Below are positions 8,898 to 16,405 of a DNA stretch of 64,000 nucleotides, in pieces (position 1 is the stretch's first letter; every line of letters begins with the position of its first letter). The notes below the pieces were generated by a model. That model worked only from the letters and a program-made list of their open reading frames with translations. It was not told the origin of the DNA and did not search any database. The DNA is taken from the NCBI RefSeq assembly GCF_030812675.1, contig NZ_JAUSTE010000002.1, positions 62,001-126,000 on the forward strand, given 5' to 3'. Position numbers and translations under genes: made by a program. This DNA comes from Sinomonas atrocyanea. GTDB lineage: Bacteria; Actinomycetota; Actinomycetes; Actinomycetales; Micrococcaceae.

Positions 8898-9680
8898 TCA
8901 GCGGCCGGCGAAGACGGGCTTCCGCTTCTCCTGGAAGGCCTTGAAGCCCTCGGCGTAGTCCTCAGACCCGCAGAGCGCGGCCTGGGCCTTGTTCTCGGCG
9001 TCCATGGACTCCCAGAGGCCGAGCCGGCGGTCGCGGACCTGCGCGACGAGCTCCTTGGACGCGACGAACGCGCCGGTGGCCCCGGCGGCGACGCGGGCCA
9101 CGATGCCCCGCGTGCGCTCGAGCAGCTCGCTGGCCGGGAAGGACCGGGAGAACATGCCCGAGCGCACGGCGTCCGCGCCGCTCATCAGCTCGGCGGTGTA
9201 GACGAGGTCCAGCGCGCGGTGCATGCCGAGCCGCTCGGTGAAGTACCAGTGGCCGCCGGAGTCCAGCGTGGCACCGAGGTTGGCGAACGGCGAACCGATC
9301 TTGGCCTCGTCGGCCACGTAGACCACGTCGGTGGCCAGAAGGAGCCCGAGCCCGACGCCGAGGGTAGCCCCCTGCGCGGCGGCGAACGTCGGCGCGGGGA
9401 ATGCGGCCATCTTCTGCATGAGCGGCGTCACGAGCCCGCCGAGGTAGCCGAGCACGTCATCGTCGGCGGGGTCCACGCCGGAGATGTCGCGTCCGGCGCA
9501 GAAGGCCCGGCCCTCGCCGCGCAGGAGCAGCGCCCGCACCTCGCCGCGGGAGGCGGCGGCAGCGGCGTCGTCGTACGCGTCGGAGAGCTCGCGCAGTGCG
9601 GCCTCGTCGAGGGCGTTGAGCTTGGCGGGCGCGTCGAGGACGACCTCGGCCATGCCGTCGGCGATGGAGAGCGTGATCAT
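8898..9680 (-). CDS. paaG: Ring-epoxyphenylacetyl-CoA isomerase (enoyl-CoA hydratase/isomerase family)
   Basis: A 260-residue crotonase-fold protein, last in the paaABCDE-G operon and 9 nt after paaE. PaaG converts the 1,2-epoxide made by PaaABCE to the oxepin-CoA substrate of PaaZ, and it also shifts double bonds later in the pathway. The oxyanion-hole segment is AAQGATLGVGLGLLLA, where the first hydratase Glu is replaced. The second site has Asp140 in GATLDSGGHWYF, as in PaaG-type isomerases, rather than the hydratase Glu. These residues favour isomerase over hydratase, complementing the true hydratase at 47060-47944. Confidence 0.85.
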   Translation of the reverse strand: MITLSIADGMAEVVLDAPAKLNALDEAALRELSDAYDDAAAAASRGEVRALLLRGEGRAFCAGRDISGVDPADDDVLGYLGGLVTPLMQKMAAFPAPTFAAAQGATLGVGLGLLLATDVVYVADEAKIGSPFANLGATLDSGGHWYFTERLGMHRALDLVYTAELMSGADAVRSGMFSRSFPASELLERTRGIVARVAAGATGAFVASKELVAQVRDRRLGLWESMDAENKAQAALCGSEDYAEGFKAFQEKRKPVFAGR

Positions 9681-9689
9681 GAGGGCCTC

Positions 9690-10916
9690 CTACGCGTCGA
9701 AGTCCACGGACACGCGGTCCGAGGTCGGCCGGGACTGGCAGGTGAGGACGTAGCCGCGCTCCACCTCGTCGGGCTCGAGCGCGTAGTTCTCGGCCATGTC
9801 CACGGTGCCGGAGACGAGCTTGGCCCGGCACGTGCCGCAGACGCCGCCGGCGCAGGCGAAGGGCACGTCGGGGCGCACGCGGAGGGCCGCGTTGAGGACC
9901 GTCTCGTTCGCGGAGACGGGCGAGGCCACCACGCCCGTGAGGCCGTCGAGCGTGAACTCGATCTCGACGTTCGCGCCCGAGGGGTCCTCCACGACCGGGC
10001 GGCCGATGTTGCCCTCGAGGTTCGTGGGCGTGCCCGTGGTGAAGAGCTCGTAGCGGACCTTCTCCGGCTCGACACCGCGCGCCGAGAGCGTGTCCCGGAC
10101 CAGCTGGACGAGCTCGAACGGACCGCACAGGAACCACTCGTCGACGTCGTCGGCGTGGATCACGGTGTTGAGCAGCGTGGTGAGCTTCTCGGAGTCGACC
10201 CGGCCCGAGAGCAGCGGGGAGATGCGCTGCTCGCGCGAGAGGACGTGGTGGAGCGCGAACCGGGAGGGGTAGCGGTCCTTGAGGTCCGCGAGCTCCTCGA
10301 CGAACATGACGTCCATCGCGGCCTTGTTGGCGTAGACGAGATCGAAGCGGACGTGCTCGTCGGCCGCCAGGACGGTGCGGGCGATCGCCATGATCGGGGT
10401 GATCCCCGACCCTGCGGCGACGGCCACGAACGTGTGCTCGCGCTCAGTGTCGATGCTGCTCGGGTCGTTGAGGCCGGTCATCCGGTGCTTGGAGATGAAG
10501 GCGCCCGCGGGGCTCATGACGTCCAGCGTCGCGCCGGCCTCGAGGCTCTCGTTCGCCCACGTGGAGAAGACACCGCCGAGGTCGCGCTTGATGGCGACCT
10601 TGATCTCGCTCGAACCGTCCTCGAAGCGGCGCGGCGCGGCGCAGATCGAGTAGGAGCGGCGCACCTCGCGCGGGGCGCCCGACTCGTCGGGGAACTGCGC
10701 GCGCAGGGCCACGTACTGGCCGGGGATGTAGTCGTACTCGTCGGCGAGCGCGGCGGGGACGCCGAACGTCACCTCGATGGAGTCGTTGGTGAGCCTGCGG
10801 ACCCCGCTCACCTCGAGCGGGTGGAAGGACGCACGACGCCGGGCGGTCCCCTCCGTCTGCTCGCCCGCGGCGGCGTCGGCCGGCTCGGCCGCAGTTTCGT
10901 TCAGCTGGTCAGTCAT
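9690..10916 (-). CDS. paaE: Phenylacetyl-CoA epoxidase reductase subunit
   Basis: A 408-residue reductase that passes electrons from NAD(P)H through FAD and a plant-type 2Fe-2S centre to the PaaA di-iron site. Order of domains: FAD-binding domain (RRSYSICAAP), NAD-binding domain (AAGSGITPIMAIARTVL), then the ferredoxin domain with Cys355, Cys360 and Cys363 (CAGGVCGTC) and the distant Cys393 (VLTCQSRP). Its start abuts the paaD stop with no spacer. Length is longer than the E. coli protein (about 356) mainly at the N-terminus. Confidence 0.95.
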   Translation of the reverse strand: MTDQLNETAAEPADAAAGEQTEGTARRRASFHPLEVSGVRRLTNDSIEVTFGVPAALADEYDYIPGQYVALRAQFPDESGAPREVRRSYSICAAPRRFEDGSSEIKVAIKRDLGGVFSTWANESLEAGATLDVMSPAGAFISKHRMTGLNDPSSIDTEREHTFVAVAAGSGITPIMAIARTVLAADEHVRFDLVYANKAAMDVMFVEELADLKDRYPSRFALHHVLSREQRISPLLSGRVDSEKLTTLLNTVIHADDVDEWFLCGPFELVQLVRDTLSARGVEPEKVRYELFTTGTPTNLEGNIGRPVVEDPSGANVEIEFTLDGLTGVVASPVSANETVLNAALRVRPDVPFACAGGVCGTCRAKLVSGTVDMAENYALEPDEVERGYVLTCQSRPTSDRVSVDFDA

Positions 10917-11405
10917 CTAGAGCACCTTGAAGTAGTCGAAGGGTTCGTGGCAGTCCTGGCACACGTAGAGCGCCTTGCAGGACGTGGAGCCGAAGCGGGA
11001 CATCTCGCGGGTGTTGAGCGAGTGGCACTGGGGGCACTTGACGGTGAGGCCGAGCCGGATGGGTCCGCTGTGGCCGGCCTTGCCGGTGGGCGGGGCGATC
11101 CCGTACTCCTCGAGCTTGGCCTTGCCCGCCTCGCTCATCCAGTCAGTGGTCCAGGCCGGGGAGAGCACGAGGTCCACGCGGACCTTCTCGTGCCCGGCCT
11201 TGGCGAACACCGTGGCGAGGTCCGCGCGGATCGTGTCCATCGCGGGGCATCCGGAGTAGGTCGGGGTGATCGTGAGGCGGACGGTGCCGTCCGGCTCGAG
11301 GTGCCCGTCCCGGAGGATGCCGAGGTCCTCGATGGTGAGCACGGGGATCTCCGGGTCGGTCACGGTGGCGGCGAGCGCGCGGACCTCGTCATCGGTGGTG
11401 ATCAT
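10917..11405 (-). CDS. paaD: PaaD, maturation factor of the phenylacetyl-CoA epoxidase
   Basis: A 162-residue protein with an N-terminal MIP18/DUF59 domain (VTDPEIPVLTIEDLGILRD, then TPTYSGCPAMD). A C-terminal cysteine ribbon follows (KCPQCHSLNT and TSCKALYVCQDCHEPF) that can bind zinc or iron-sulfur. PaaD is needed for an active epoxidase, probably in Fe-S or di-iron centre assembly. The ATG follows GAAGGAA. It lies between paaC and paaE, the usual order. Confidence 0.93.
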   Translation of the reverse strand: MITTDDEVRALAATVTDPEIPVLTIEDLGILRDGHLEPDGTVRLTITPTYSGCPAMDTIRADLATVFAKAGHEKVRVDLVLSPAWTTDWMSEAGKAKLEEYGIAPPTGKAGHSGPIRLGLTVKCPQCHSLNTREMSRFGSTSCKALYVCQDCHEPFDYFKVL

Positions 11406-11440
11406 GGGTGTTCCTTCGTGGGCGTGTGCCGTTCCCGGGC

Positions 11441-12325
11441 CTACCAGGTGGCGCCGGGATGCTTGCGGGCGAGCACCTGCATCTCGGCGAGGATGTAGCC
11501 GAGGTGCTCGGTGTGCTCGCCCCGGCGGCCGCCGCCGCGGGCGCGGGGGACGTCGGGCAGGGCCAGGGTGGCCTCGTCGAGGACCTCGGCGATGTGGGCG
11601 TCGAAGGCCCCGCGCAGGCTCGAGGGCCGCACGCCGGCGTCGCCGACGGCGTCGATGAGGGCATCGTCGTCGAAGAGCTCGTCCACGTACGGCCAGACGA
11701 GTTCGAGGGCGGCCTGCATGCGGGCGTGCGACTCCTCCGTGCCGTCGCCGAGGCGGACGGTCCACTGGATCGCGTGGTCGCGGTGGTAGTCGACCTCCTT
11801 GAGCGCCTTGGCGGCGATCGCGGCGAGGGTCGCGTCGCTGGAGCCCACGAGCCCCGAGTAGAGCAGGTACTGGTAGACGGACATGACCAGCTGGCGGGCG
11901 ATCGTGACGCCGAAGTCGCCGTTGGGCTGCTCGACCAGCCAGGCGCTGCGGAACTCCTCCTCCTCGCGCCAGTAGGCGAGGTCGTCCTCGGTCTTGCCCC
12001 AGGCGTGCCCCGCGTAGGTCAGGAAGGAGCGCGCGTGGCCGAGCGTGTCGAGGGCGATGTTGCCGAGGGCGATGTCCTCCTCGAGCTCGGGGCCGCGGGA
12101 GATCCAGTGGCTCAGGCGCTGGGCGAGGATGAGGGCGTCGTCCCCGAGGCGGAGGGCGTACTGGGCGACGTCCTCGCTCGGCTTCTCCGGGGAGAGGGCG
12201 ATGTCCTCGGGGCGCAGCGCGTTGCCCGGGGTGACGCGGGTGGCCGACGCCGCGGCGTCGCCGAAGCTGTCGAGCGTGTGGTCGGCGTGGGCCGGGGCCG
12301 GGTGGGCGGGGGTCGGCGCGTTCAC
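11441..12325 (-). CDS. paaC: Phenylacetyl-CoA epoxidase structural subunit PaaC
   Basis: A 294-residue ferritin-like helical protein, the non-catalytic partner of PaaA in the epoxidase heterodimer. Recognisable segments are ALRLGDDALILAQRLSHWISRGPELEEDIALGNIALD and EVDYHRDHAIQWTVRLGDG. It starts with an ATG that overlaps the paaB stop (ATGA). The first 40 residues are His/Ala/Pro-rich and longer than in E. coli PaaC (about 248). Confidence 0.93.
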   Translation of the reverse strand: MNAPTPAHPAPAHADHTLDSFGDAAASATRVTPGNALRPEDIALSPEKPSEDVAQYALRLGDDALILAQRLSHWISRGPELEEDIALGNIALDTLGHARSFLTYAGHAWGKTEDDLAYWREEEEFRSAWLVEQPNGDFGVTIARQLVMSVYQYLLYSGLVGSSDATLAAIAAKALKEVDYHRDHAIQWTVRLGDGTEESHARMQAALELVWPYVDELFDDDALIDAVGDAGVRPSSLRGAFDAHIAEVLDEATLALPDVPRARGGGRRGEHTEHLGYILAEMQVLARKHPGATW

Positions 12326-12615
12326 AGGTGCTTCACGCCCTCGCTCTTGGTGTAGTACGTCGCGTGGCGGTAGTCCTTGCCCTGGGGCGACTCGAAGTAC
12401 GCGCCCTTCGAATCCGGGTCGGACGAGGCGATCGCCTCGGACGGGACCACCCAGATGGACACGCCCTCGTTGCGGCGGGTGTACAGGTCACGCGCGTTGC
12501 GCAGCGCCATGGCGGCATCCGGGGCGTGCAGCGAGCCCGCGTGCACGTGGGAGAGGCCACGGCTGGACCGCACGAAGACCTCCCAGAGGGGCCAGATGTT
12601 GCTCTGCTCGCTCAC
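12322..12615 (-). CDS. paaB: Phenylacetyl-CoA epoxidase subunit PaaB
   Basis: A 97-residue small subunit beginning MSEQSNIWPLWEVFVRSSRG, the typical PaaB start. It is required for an active complex, bridging PaaAC dimers. The start is GTG directly after the paaA stop with no spacer, and the end overlaps paaC by 4 nt, so it is translationally coupled on both sides. Confidence 0.94.
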   Translation of the reverse strand: MSEQSNIWPLWEVFVRSSRGLSHVHAGSLHAPDAAMALRNARDLYTRRNEGVSIWVVPSEAIASSDPDSKGAYFESPQGKDYRHATYYTKSEGVKHL

Positions 12616-13638
12616 TTAAGCTGCTCCGATCTCTTCTGCGGCACGCTTCGCGGCCTGCTTCTTCGCGTACGCGCGGGCCGCCTCGCGGACCCAGGTGCCG
12701 TTCTCGTGGGCCTCGCGGCGGCGCTCCATGCGCTGGGCGTTGCACGGCCCGCGGCCCGCGATGACATCCTTGAATTCCTGCCAGTCGAGGTCCATGTGGA
12801 TCCACCGGCCGGCTTCCTCGTCGTAGCGGAGCTCCGGGTCCGGGAGGGTCAGGCCGAGGACCTTGACCTGCTCGGCGATCATGCCGACGAACCGCTGGCG
12901 GAGCTCGTCGTTGGAGAAGCGCTTGATGTTCCACGCCATCGACTGCTTCGAGTTGGGCGAGTCGTCGTCCGGCGGACCGAACATCATCAGCGCCGGCGCG
13001 TAGAAGCGGTTGACGGCGTCCTGCGCCATCTGCTTCTGGGCGGGGGTGCCGTTGGAGAGCTCGAGGAGGATCTCGAAGCCCTGGCGCTGGTGGAAGGACT
13101 CCTCCTTGCAGATGCGCACCATGGCACGCCCGTAGGGGCCGTAGCTCGCCCGGCACAGCGGCACCTGGTTGGCGATCGCCGCCCCGTCCACGAGCCAGCC
13201 GATGGCGCCCATGTCGGCCCAGGTGCGGGCCGGGTAGTTGAAGATCGAGGAGTACTTGGCCTTCCCGTCCAGCAGCTGCTGGTTGAGGACGTCGCGCGGG
13301 GTGCCGAGGGTCTCTGCCGCCGAGTACAGGTAGAGCCCGTGGCCGGCCTCGTCCTGGACCTTGGCCATGAGGATGGCCTTGCGCTTGAGGCTCGGGGCGC
13401 GGGTGATCCAGTTCGCCTCGGGCTGCATGCCGATGATCTCGGAGTGCGCGTGCTGGGACACCTGGCGCACGAGCGTCTTGCGGTACGCCGCGGGCATCCA
13501 GTCGCGCGGCTCGATGCGCGAGTCTTCGGCGATGACGCGATCGAAGTATGCCTGTCCCGCGATGTCCTCAGCGGACGGGGCGTCGTCGCCCTGTCCAGCC
13601 TGGGGCTGGGGCACGGACTGCAGGTTCGCAGCTGCCAT
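12616..13638 (-). CDS. paaA: Phenylacetyl-CoA epoxidase catalytic subunit PaaA
   Basis: A 340-residue di-iron oxygenase that forms the ring 1,2-epoxide of phenylacetyl-CoA. Di-iron ligand motifs are visible as [15 protein letters not shown] and [11 protein letters not shown] (ExxH type), with the substrate region [17 protein letters not shown] at the N-terminus. Gene order A-B-C-D-E is canonical. The ATG has GAGGAGG 4 nt upstream. The promoter just upstream carries the PaaR-type operator, so expression should be induced by phenylacetyl-CoA. Confidence 0.96.
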   Translation of the reverse strand: MAAANLQSVPQPQAGQGDDAPSAEDIAGQAYFDRVIAEDSRIEPRDWMPAAYRKTLVRQVSQHAHSEIIGMQPEANWITRAPSLKRKAILMAKVQDEAGHGLYLYSAAETLGTPRDVLNQQLLDGKAKYSSIFNYPARTWADMGAIGWLVDGAAIANQVPLCRASYGPYGRAMVRICKEESFHQRQGFEILLELSNGTPAQKQMAQDAVNRFYAPALMMFGPPDDDSPNSKQSMAWNIKRFSNDELRQRFVGMIAEQVKVLGLTLPDPELRYDEEAGRWIHMDLDWQEFKDVIAGRGPCNAQRMERRREAHENGTWVREAARAYAKKQAAKRAAEEIGAA

Positions 13639-13655
13639 GTCTCCTCCTCAAGAAA

Positions 13656-13705
13656 TAATTACCGACCGTTCGTTCAGAATATGGGGAGGCGGATACTGAC
13701 GTCAA
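13656..13705 (-). promoter_or_regulatory. paaA promoter with PaaR-type operator
   Basis: Reading toward paaA: -35 TTGACG (13700-13705), 18-bp spacer, -10 TATTCT (13676-13681). An operator reading TTACCGACCGTTCGTTC on the plus strand (13659-13675) comes next, in the expected start-site region. A repressor bound here would block initiation. The operator core recurs at 23732, 43552 and 49233. Confidence 0.75.
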
Positions 13706-13842
13706 GGTAGGCAGGGCGGATCGCGGCACTCCTGCGAGGACCCCGGCGGCCCTCGCCTCCGAGGTGGCGGGGCGCCCGGGTCGGACACTGCCGGCCTCAT
13801 CGACGCCAGCCGGCTCGCGGCGCCCGGTGCTAGCGTGATCCG

Positions 13843-14448
13843 GTGACGAGCGCCGACCGCCTGCGAATCCTGACCGTCTGCACCGGCAATGTCTGCCGGT
13901 CCCCGCTGGCGGAGCGCCTCCTCCAGGCCGGGTTCGACGAGATCTGCCCGGATGCCGTAGAGGTCCGCAGCGCAGGGACCCACGCCCTCGTCGGATCCGC
14001 GGCCGAGCCGGGGTCCCGGGCGATCGCCTCGGCCCTCGGCGCCTCGCTCGCCGGATTCACCGCCCGCCAGCTCACGACGCCGATGCTCACCGGGGCGGAC
14101 CTCGTCCTGGCCCTGGCCACCGAGCACCGCTCGGCGATCCTCCAGCTCGCGCCGTCCGCATTCAGGAAGACCTTCACCCTGCGCGAATTCGCGCGGGTCC
14201 TCGAGGGCACCGCGCTCGAGGGCGCCGGAGCCGAGGTCTGCGCCGTCCGCCACGCCTGGCTGGCCACGATCTCCGACGCCGCGGCCCGGCGCCAGGCTGG
14301 GGCCGCTGCCGACGACGACGTCACGGACCCCTTCCGCCAGGGCCCGGAGGTGTACCGGACGATGGCGGAGGAGCTCGTGCCCGCGGTCGATGCGATCCTC
14401 ACGGCCGGGGACTCCGTGCGCAGACGCAAGCACGCCGGAAGTCCCTGA
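13843..14448 (+). CDS. Low-molecular-weight protein tyrosine phosphatase
   Basis: A 201-residue LMW-PTP. The P-loop is CTGNVCRS with nucleophile Cys13 and Arg19. The general-acid Asp is in the DP loop DVTDPFRQG (about Asp162). It is longer than standard enzymes (about 150) because of an insert around residues 100-150. It starts with GTG. A TAGCGT box ends 6 nt before the GTG and there is no ribosome binding site, suggesting a leaderless message. It is convergent with a BY-kinase gene, the usual Wzb/Wzc partner, so the pair probably sets tyrosine phosphorylation of a polysaccharide export system encoded elsewhere. Confidence 0.9.
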   Translation: MTSADRLRILTVCTGNVCRSPLAERLLQAGFDEICPDAVEVRSAGTHALVGSAAEPGSRAIASALGASLAGFTARQLTTPMLTGADLVLALATEHRSAILQLAPSAFRKTFTLREFARVLEGTALEGAGAEVCAVRHAWLATISDAAARRQAGAAADDDVTDPFRQGPEVYRTMAEELVPAVDAILTAGDSVRRRKHAGSP

Positions 14449-14460
14449 CTTCCGGCGTGC
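14430..14460. terminator. Perfect 14-bp hairpin between converging phosphatase and kinase genes
   Basis: GCACGCCGGAAGTC, a 3-nt loop and GACTTCCGGCGTGC form a perfect stem. The phosphatase stop codon lies in the loop and right arm. It probably ends transcription from both sides. No U-run follows, which is common in high-GC actinobacteria. Confidence 0.7.
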
Positions 14461-14499
14461 TGGCCGTGCTGCTGCGAGGCGAGGCCCCGGGCGCTGTCC

Positions 14500-16290
14500 T
14501 CAGACCCCGCGGCGGCGCGAGCCGTAGGACTCGCGCACGCGGGCCGGGAGCCACACGCCGTCGTCGGCCGCGGGTTCCTCGACATCGCTGGGACGGAGGT
14601 CGCGATCGTCCGCGTAGCCCGACTGCACCCACCCGGAATGGTCGCGGGGCGCTTCCGACTGCCGGGGCTCGACGGGCATGTCCCGACGGGGCTCCGCCGA
14701 ATAGGGCGCAGCGAACCCGTGCGCCCGCGGGCCGCCGCCCTCGCCCGGACGGTCCCACTGCGCCGCCGCGCCGTCGTCCGCCAGCGCGTGTCCGGCACCG
14801 AGCCAGTCGTCGGCCGCGGCCGCCCGCCGGCTGCCGGCCTCGTGCTGTGGCGCCGCTGCTTCCGGCGCGCGGCCCTCGGTGGGCGGTTCGCCGTAGCCGT
14901 AGCGGCCGTAGTATCCCCGGGCGCGGGCGTCGGCGCCCTTCGAGGGGATGCCGTTGAGGATGAGCCCGAGGACCCGGCCCTTGACCCGCTGGATGTTGCC
15001 CAGGGCGTGGGAGAGCTCGTCCACCTTGGTCCGGTTGGCCCGCACCAGCACCAGGGTGCCGTCGGCGATGCGGGAGAGGACGGCTGCGTCGGTGAAGGGC
15101 AGCACCGGGGGCGCGTCCACCAGCACGAGCGCGTCCTGCGAGAGCGTCGCCAGGAGGTTCCGCATGGCCTGGGAGCCGAGGAGCTCCGACGGGTTCGGCG
15201 GGATGTGTCCGGCCGCGAGGACGCGGACCAGATCGTTGCCCGGCCATGTCTGCATGACATCGTCGATCCGGGCACGCCCGGAGAGGATGTCGGTCACCCC
15301 GACGTCGCCGACCACATCGAAGACGTTGTGGACGTTGGGCCGGCGCAGGTCTGCGTCGACCACGATCACGGGCTCGGCGTCGGCCGCCAGGGTGGAGGCG
15401 AGGTTCGCGATCACCGTCGACTTGCCCTCCGAGGGCAGCGAGCTCGTGACGAGCACGATCCGCGGCTGGTGGTCCACGTCGATGAAGCGCAGGTTGGTGC
15501 GGAGCTCGCGCAGCGACTCGCTCATGAACTGGTGGCCGCCGGCCCCCTCGAGGACGCTGGAGCCCTTCACGAGGACGTCGTCCAGCGGAAGCGTGCCGAT
15601 CACGGGGTAGCCGAAGCGCTCCGCCTCCTCGGAGGTGCGGATCCGGCGGTCCACGCGGTCCCGGATGAACGCGTAGGCGAGGCCCAGCAGCAGCCCGCCG
15701 ACCACGCCGACACCCAGCGCGAGCGTGAGCTTGGGCGAGACCGGCTCTGTGGGGACCATCGCCGTCACGAGCGGCACCACCTTCACGGCGGGGTTCCCCT
15801 TCGTGTTGGCGTTGGCGTCCCGCTCAAGGTCGCTGACCTGGGACGCCAGGGCCTTCACCCAGTCGTTCGCCACCTTCTGCGACTGGACCGGGTCCCGGTC
15901 GCGCGCGTCGACGCGGATCTCGGTGCCGTCGGTGGGCACGGTGACCGTCACGTTCCCCAGGAGGTCCTGGGCCGTGGTGGGCAGGCTGAGGTCGCTGATC
16001 ACGCGGTCCGCGACGGACGCGGACTCGGCAACGGCCTTGTACGACTTCGCCTTCGACTTCGCGAGGCTGTCGCCGGCGAGCGACCAGGAGAGGTTGTCGG
16101 CACCGGAGCTGATCACCATGCCGCTCGCCTCGGCCGAATAGATGCGGGGCTGGATGAGATACCAGCCGAAGGCGGCCACGGTGGACACCAGGACGAGCGC
16201 CACGATGCCCTTCCAGAACCGCCGCGCGATCCGCAGATAATCCGTCAGTGACATCCCTTGTTCGGCGCTGAGGCCAGTGCCCTGCTCCAC
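14500..16290 (-). CDS. Polysaccharide-associated BY-kinase (Wzz domain plus tyrosine autokinase)
   Basis: About 596 residues. The N-terminal Wzz chain-length domain is bounded by two membrane helices (IVALVLVSTVAAFGWYLI and LTLALGVGVVGGLLLGLAYA). The cytoplasmic kinase has Walker A SSLPSEGKST, Walker A' VIVVDADLRRP and Walker B ALVLVDAPP. A disordered tail of about 150 residues begins with a Tyr-rich cluster (ARGYYGRYGYGE), the likely autophosphorylation site. It controls capsule or exopolysaccharide assembly in the family. I chose the GTG with GGGGAGG 9 nt upstream; alternatives are ATG at 16308 (no ribosome binding site) and ATG at 16254. No glycosyltransferases are adjacent. Confidence 0.88.
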   Translation of the reverse strand: MEQGTGLSAEQGMSLTDYLRIARRFWKGIVALVLVSTVAAFGWYLIQPRIYSAEASGMVISSGADNLSWSLAGDSLAKSKAKSYKAVAESASVADRVISDLSLPTTAQDLLGNVTVTVPTDGTEIRVDARDRDPVQSQKVANDWVKALASQVSDLERDANANTKGNPAVKVVPLVTAMVPTEPVSPKLTLALGVGVVGGLLLGLAYAFIRDRVDRRIRTSEEAERFGYPVIGTLPLDDVLVKGSSVLEGAGGHQFMSESLRELRTNLRFIDVDHQPRIVLVTSSLPSEGKSTVIANLASTLAADAEPVIVVDADLRRPNVHNVFDVVGDVGVTDILSGRARIDDVMQTWPGNDLVRVLAAGHIPPNPSELLGSQAMRNLLATLSQDALVLVDAPPVLPFTDAAVLSRIADGTLVLVRANRTKVDELSHALGNIQRVKGRVLGLILNGIPSKGADARARGYYGRYGYGEPPTEGRAPEAAAPQHEAGSRRAAAADDWLGAGHALADDGAAAQWDRPGEGGGPRAHGFAAPYSAEPRRDMPVEPRQSEAPRDHSGWVQSGYADDRDLRPSDVEEPAADDGVWLPARVRESYGSRRRGV

Positions 16291-16405
16291 CCGCGTGTAC
16301 CTCCCCAATGGTCATGGCGCTGGCGTGCGCACAGTCACGGAAATGGTACCGCACGCGCGGGTGCCTTCCGCGGGCGCTGTCGGCGGCGGCCGCTAGGGTG
16401 GGGCC

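Noticed and set aside
8877-11498. Very long open frame on the plus strand opposite the paa operon (and similar ones opposite most genes)
   Set aside because: High GC leaves antisense frames open. Translations are Arg/Gly/Pro/Val/His-rich without motifs, while the minus strand encodes well-known proteins in the same place.
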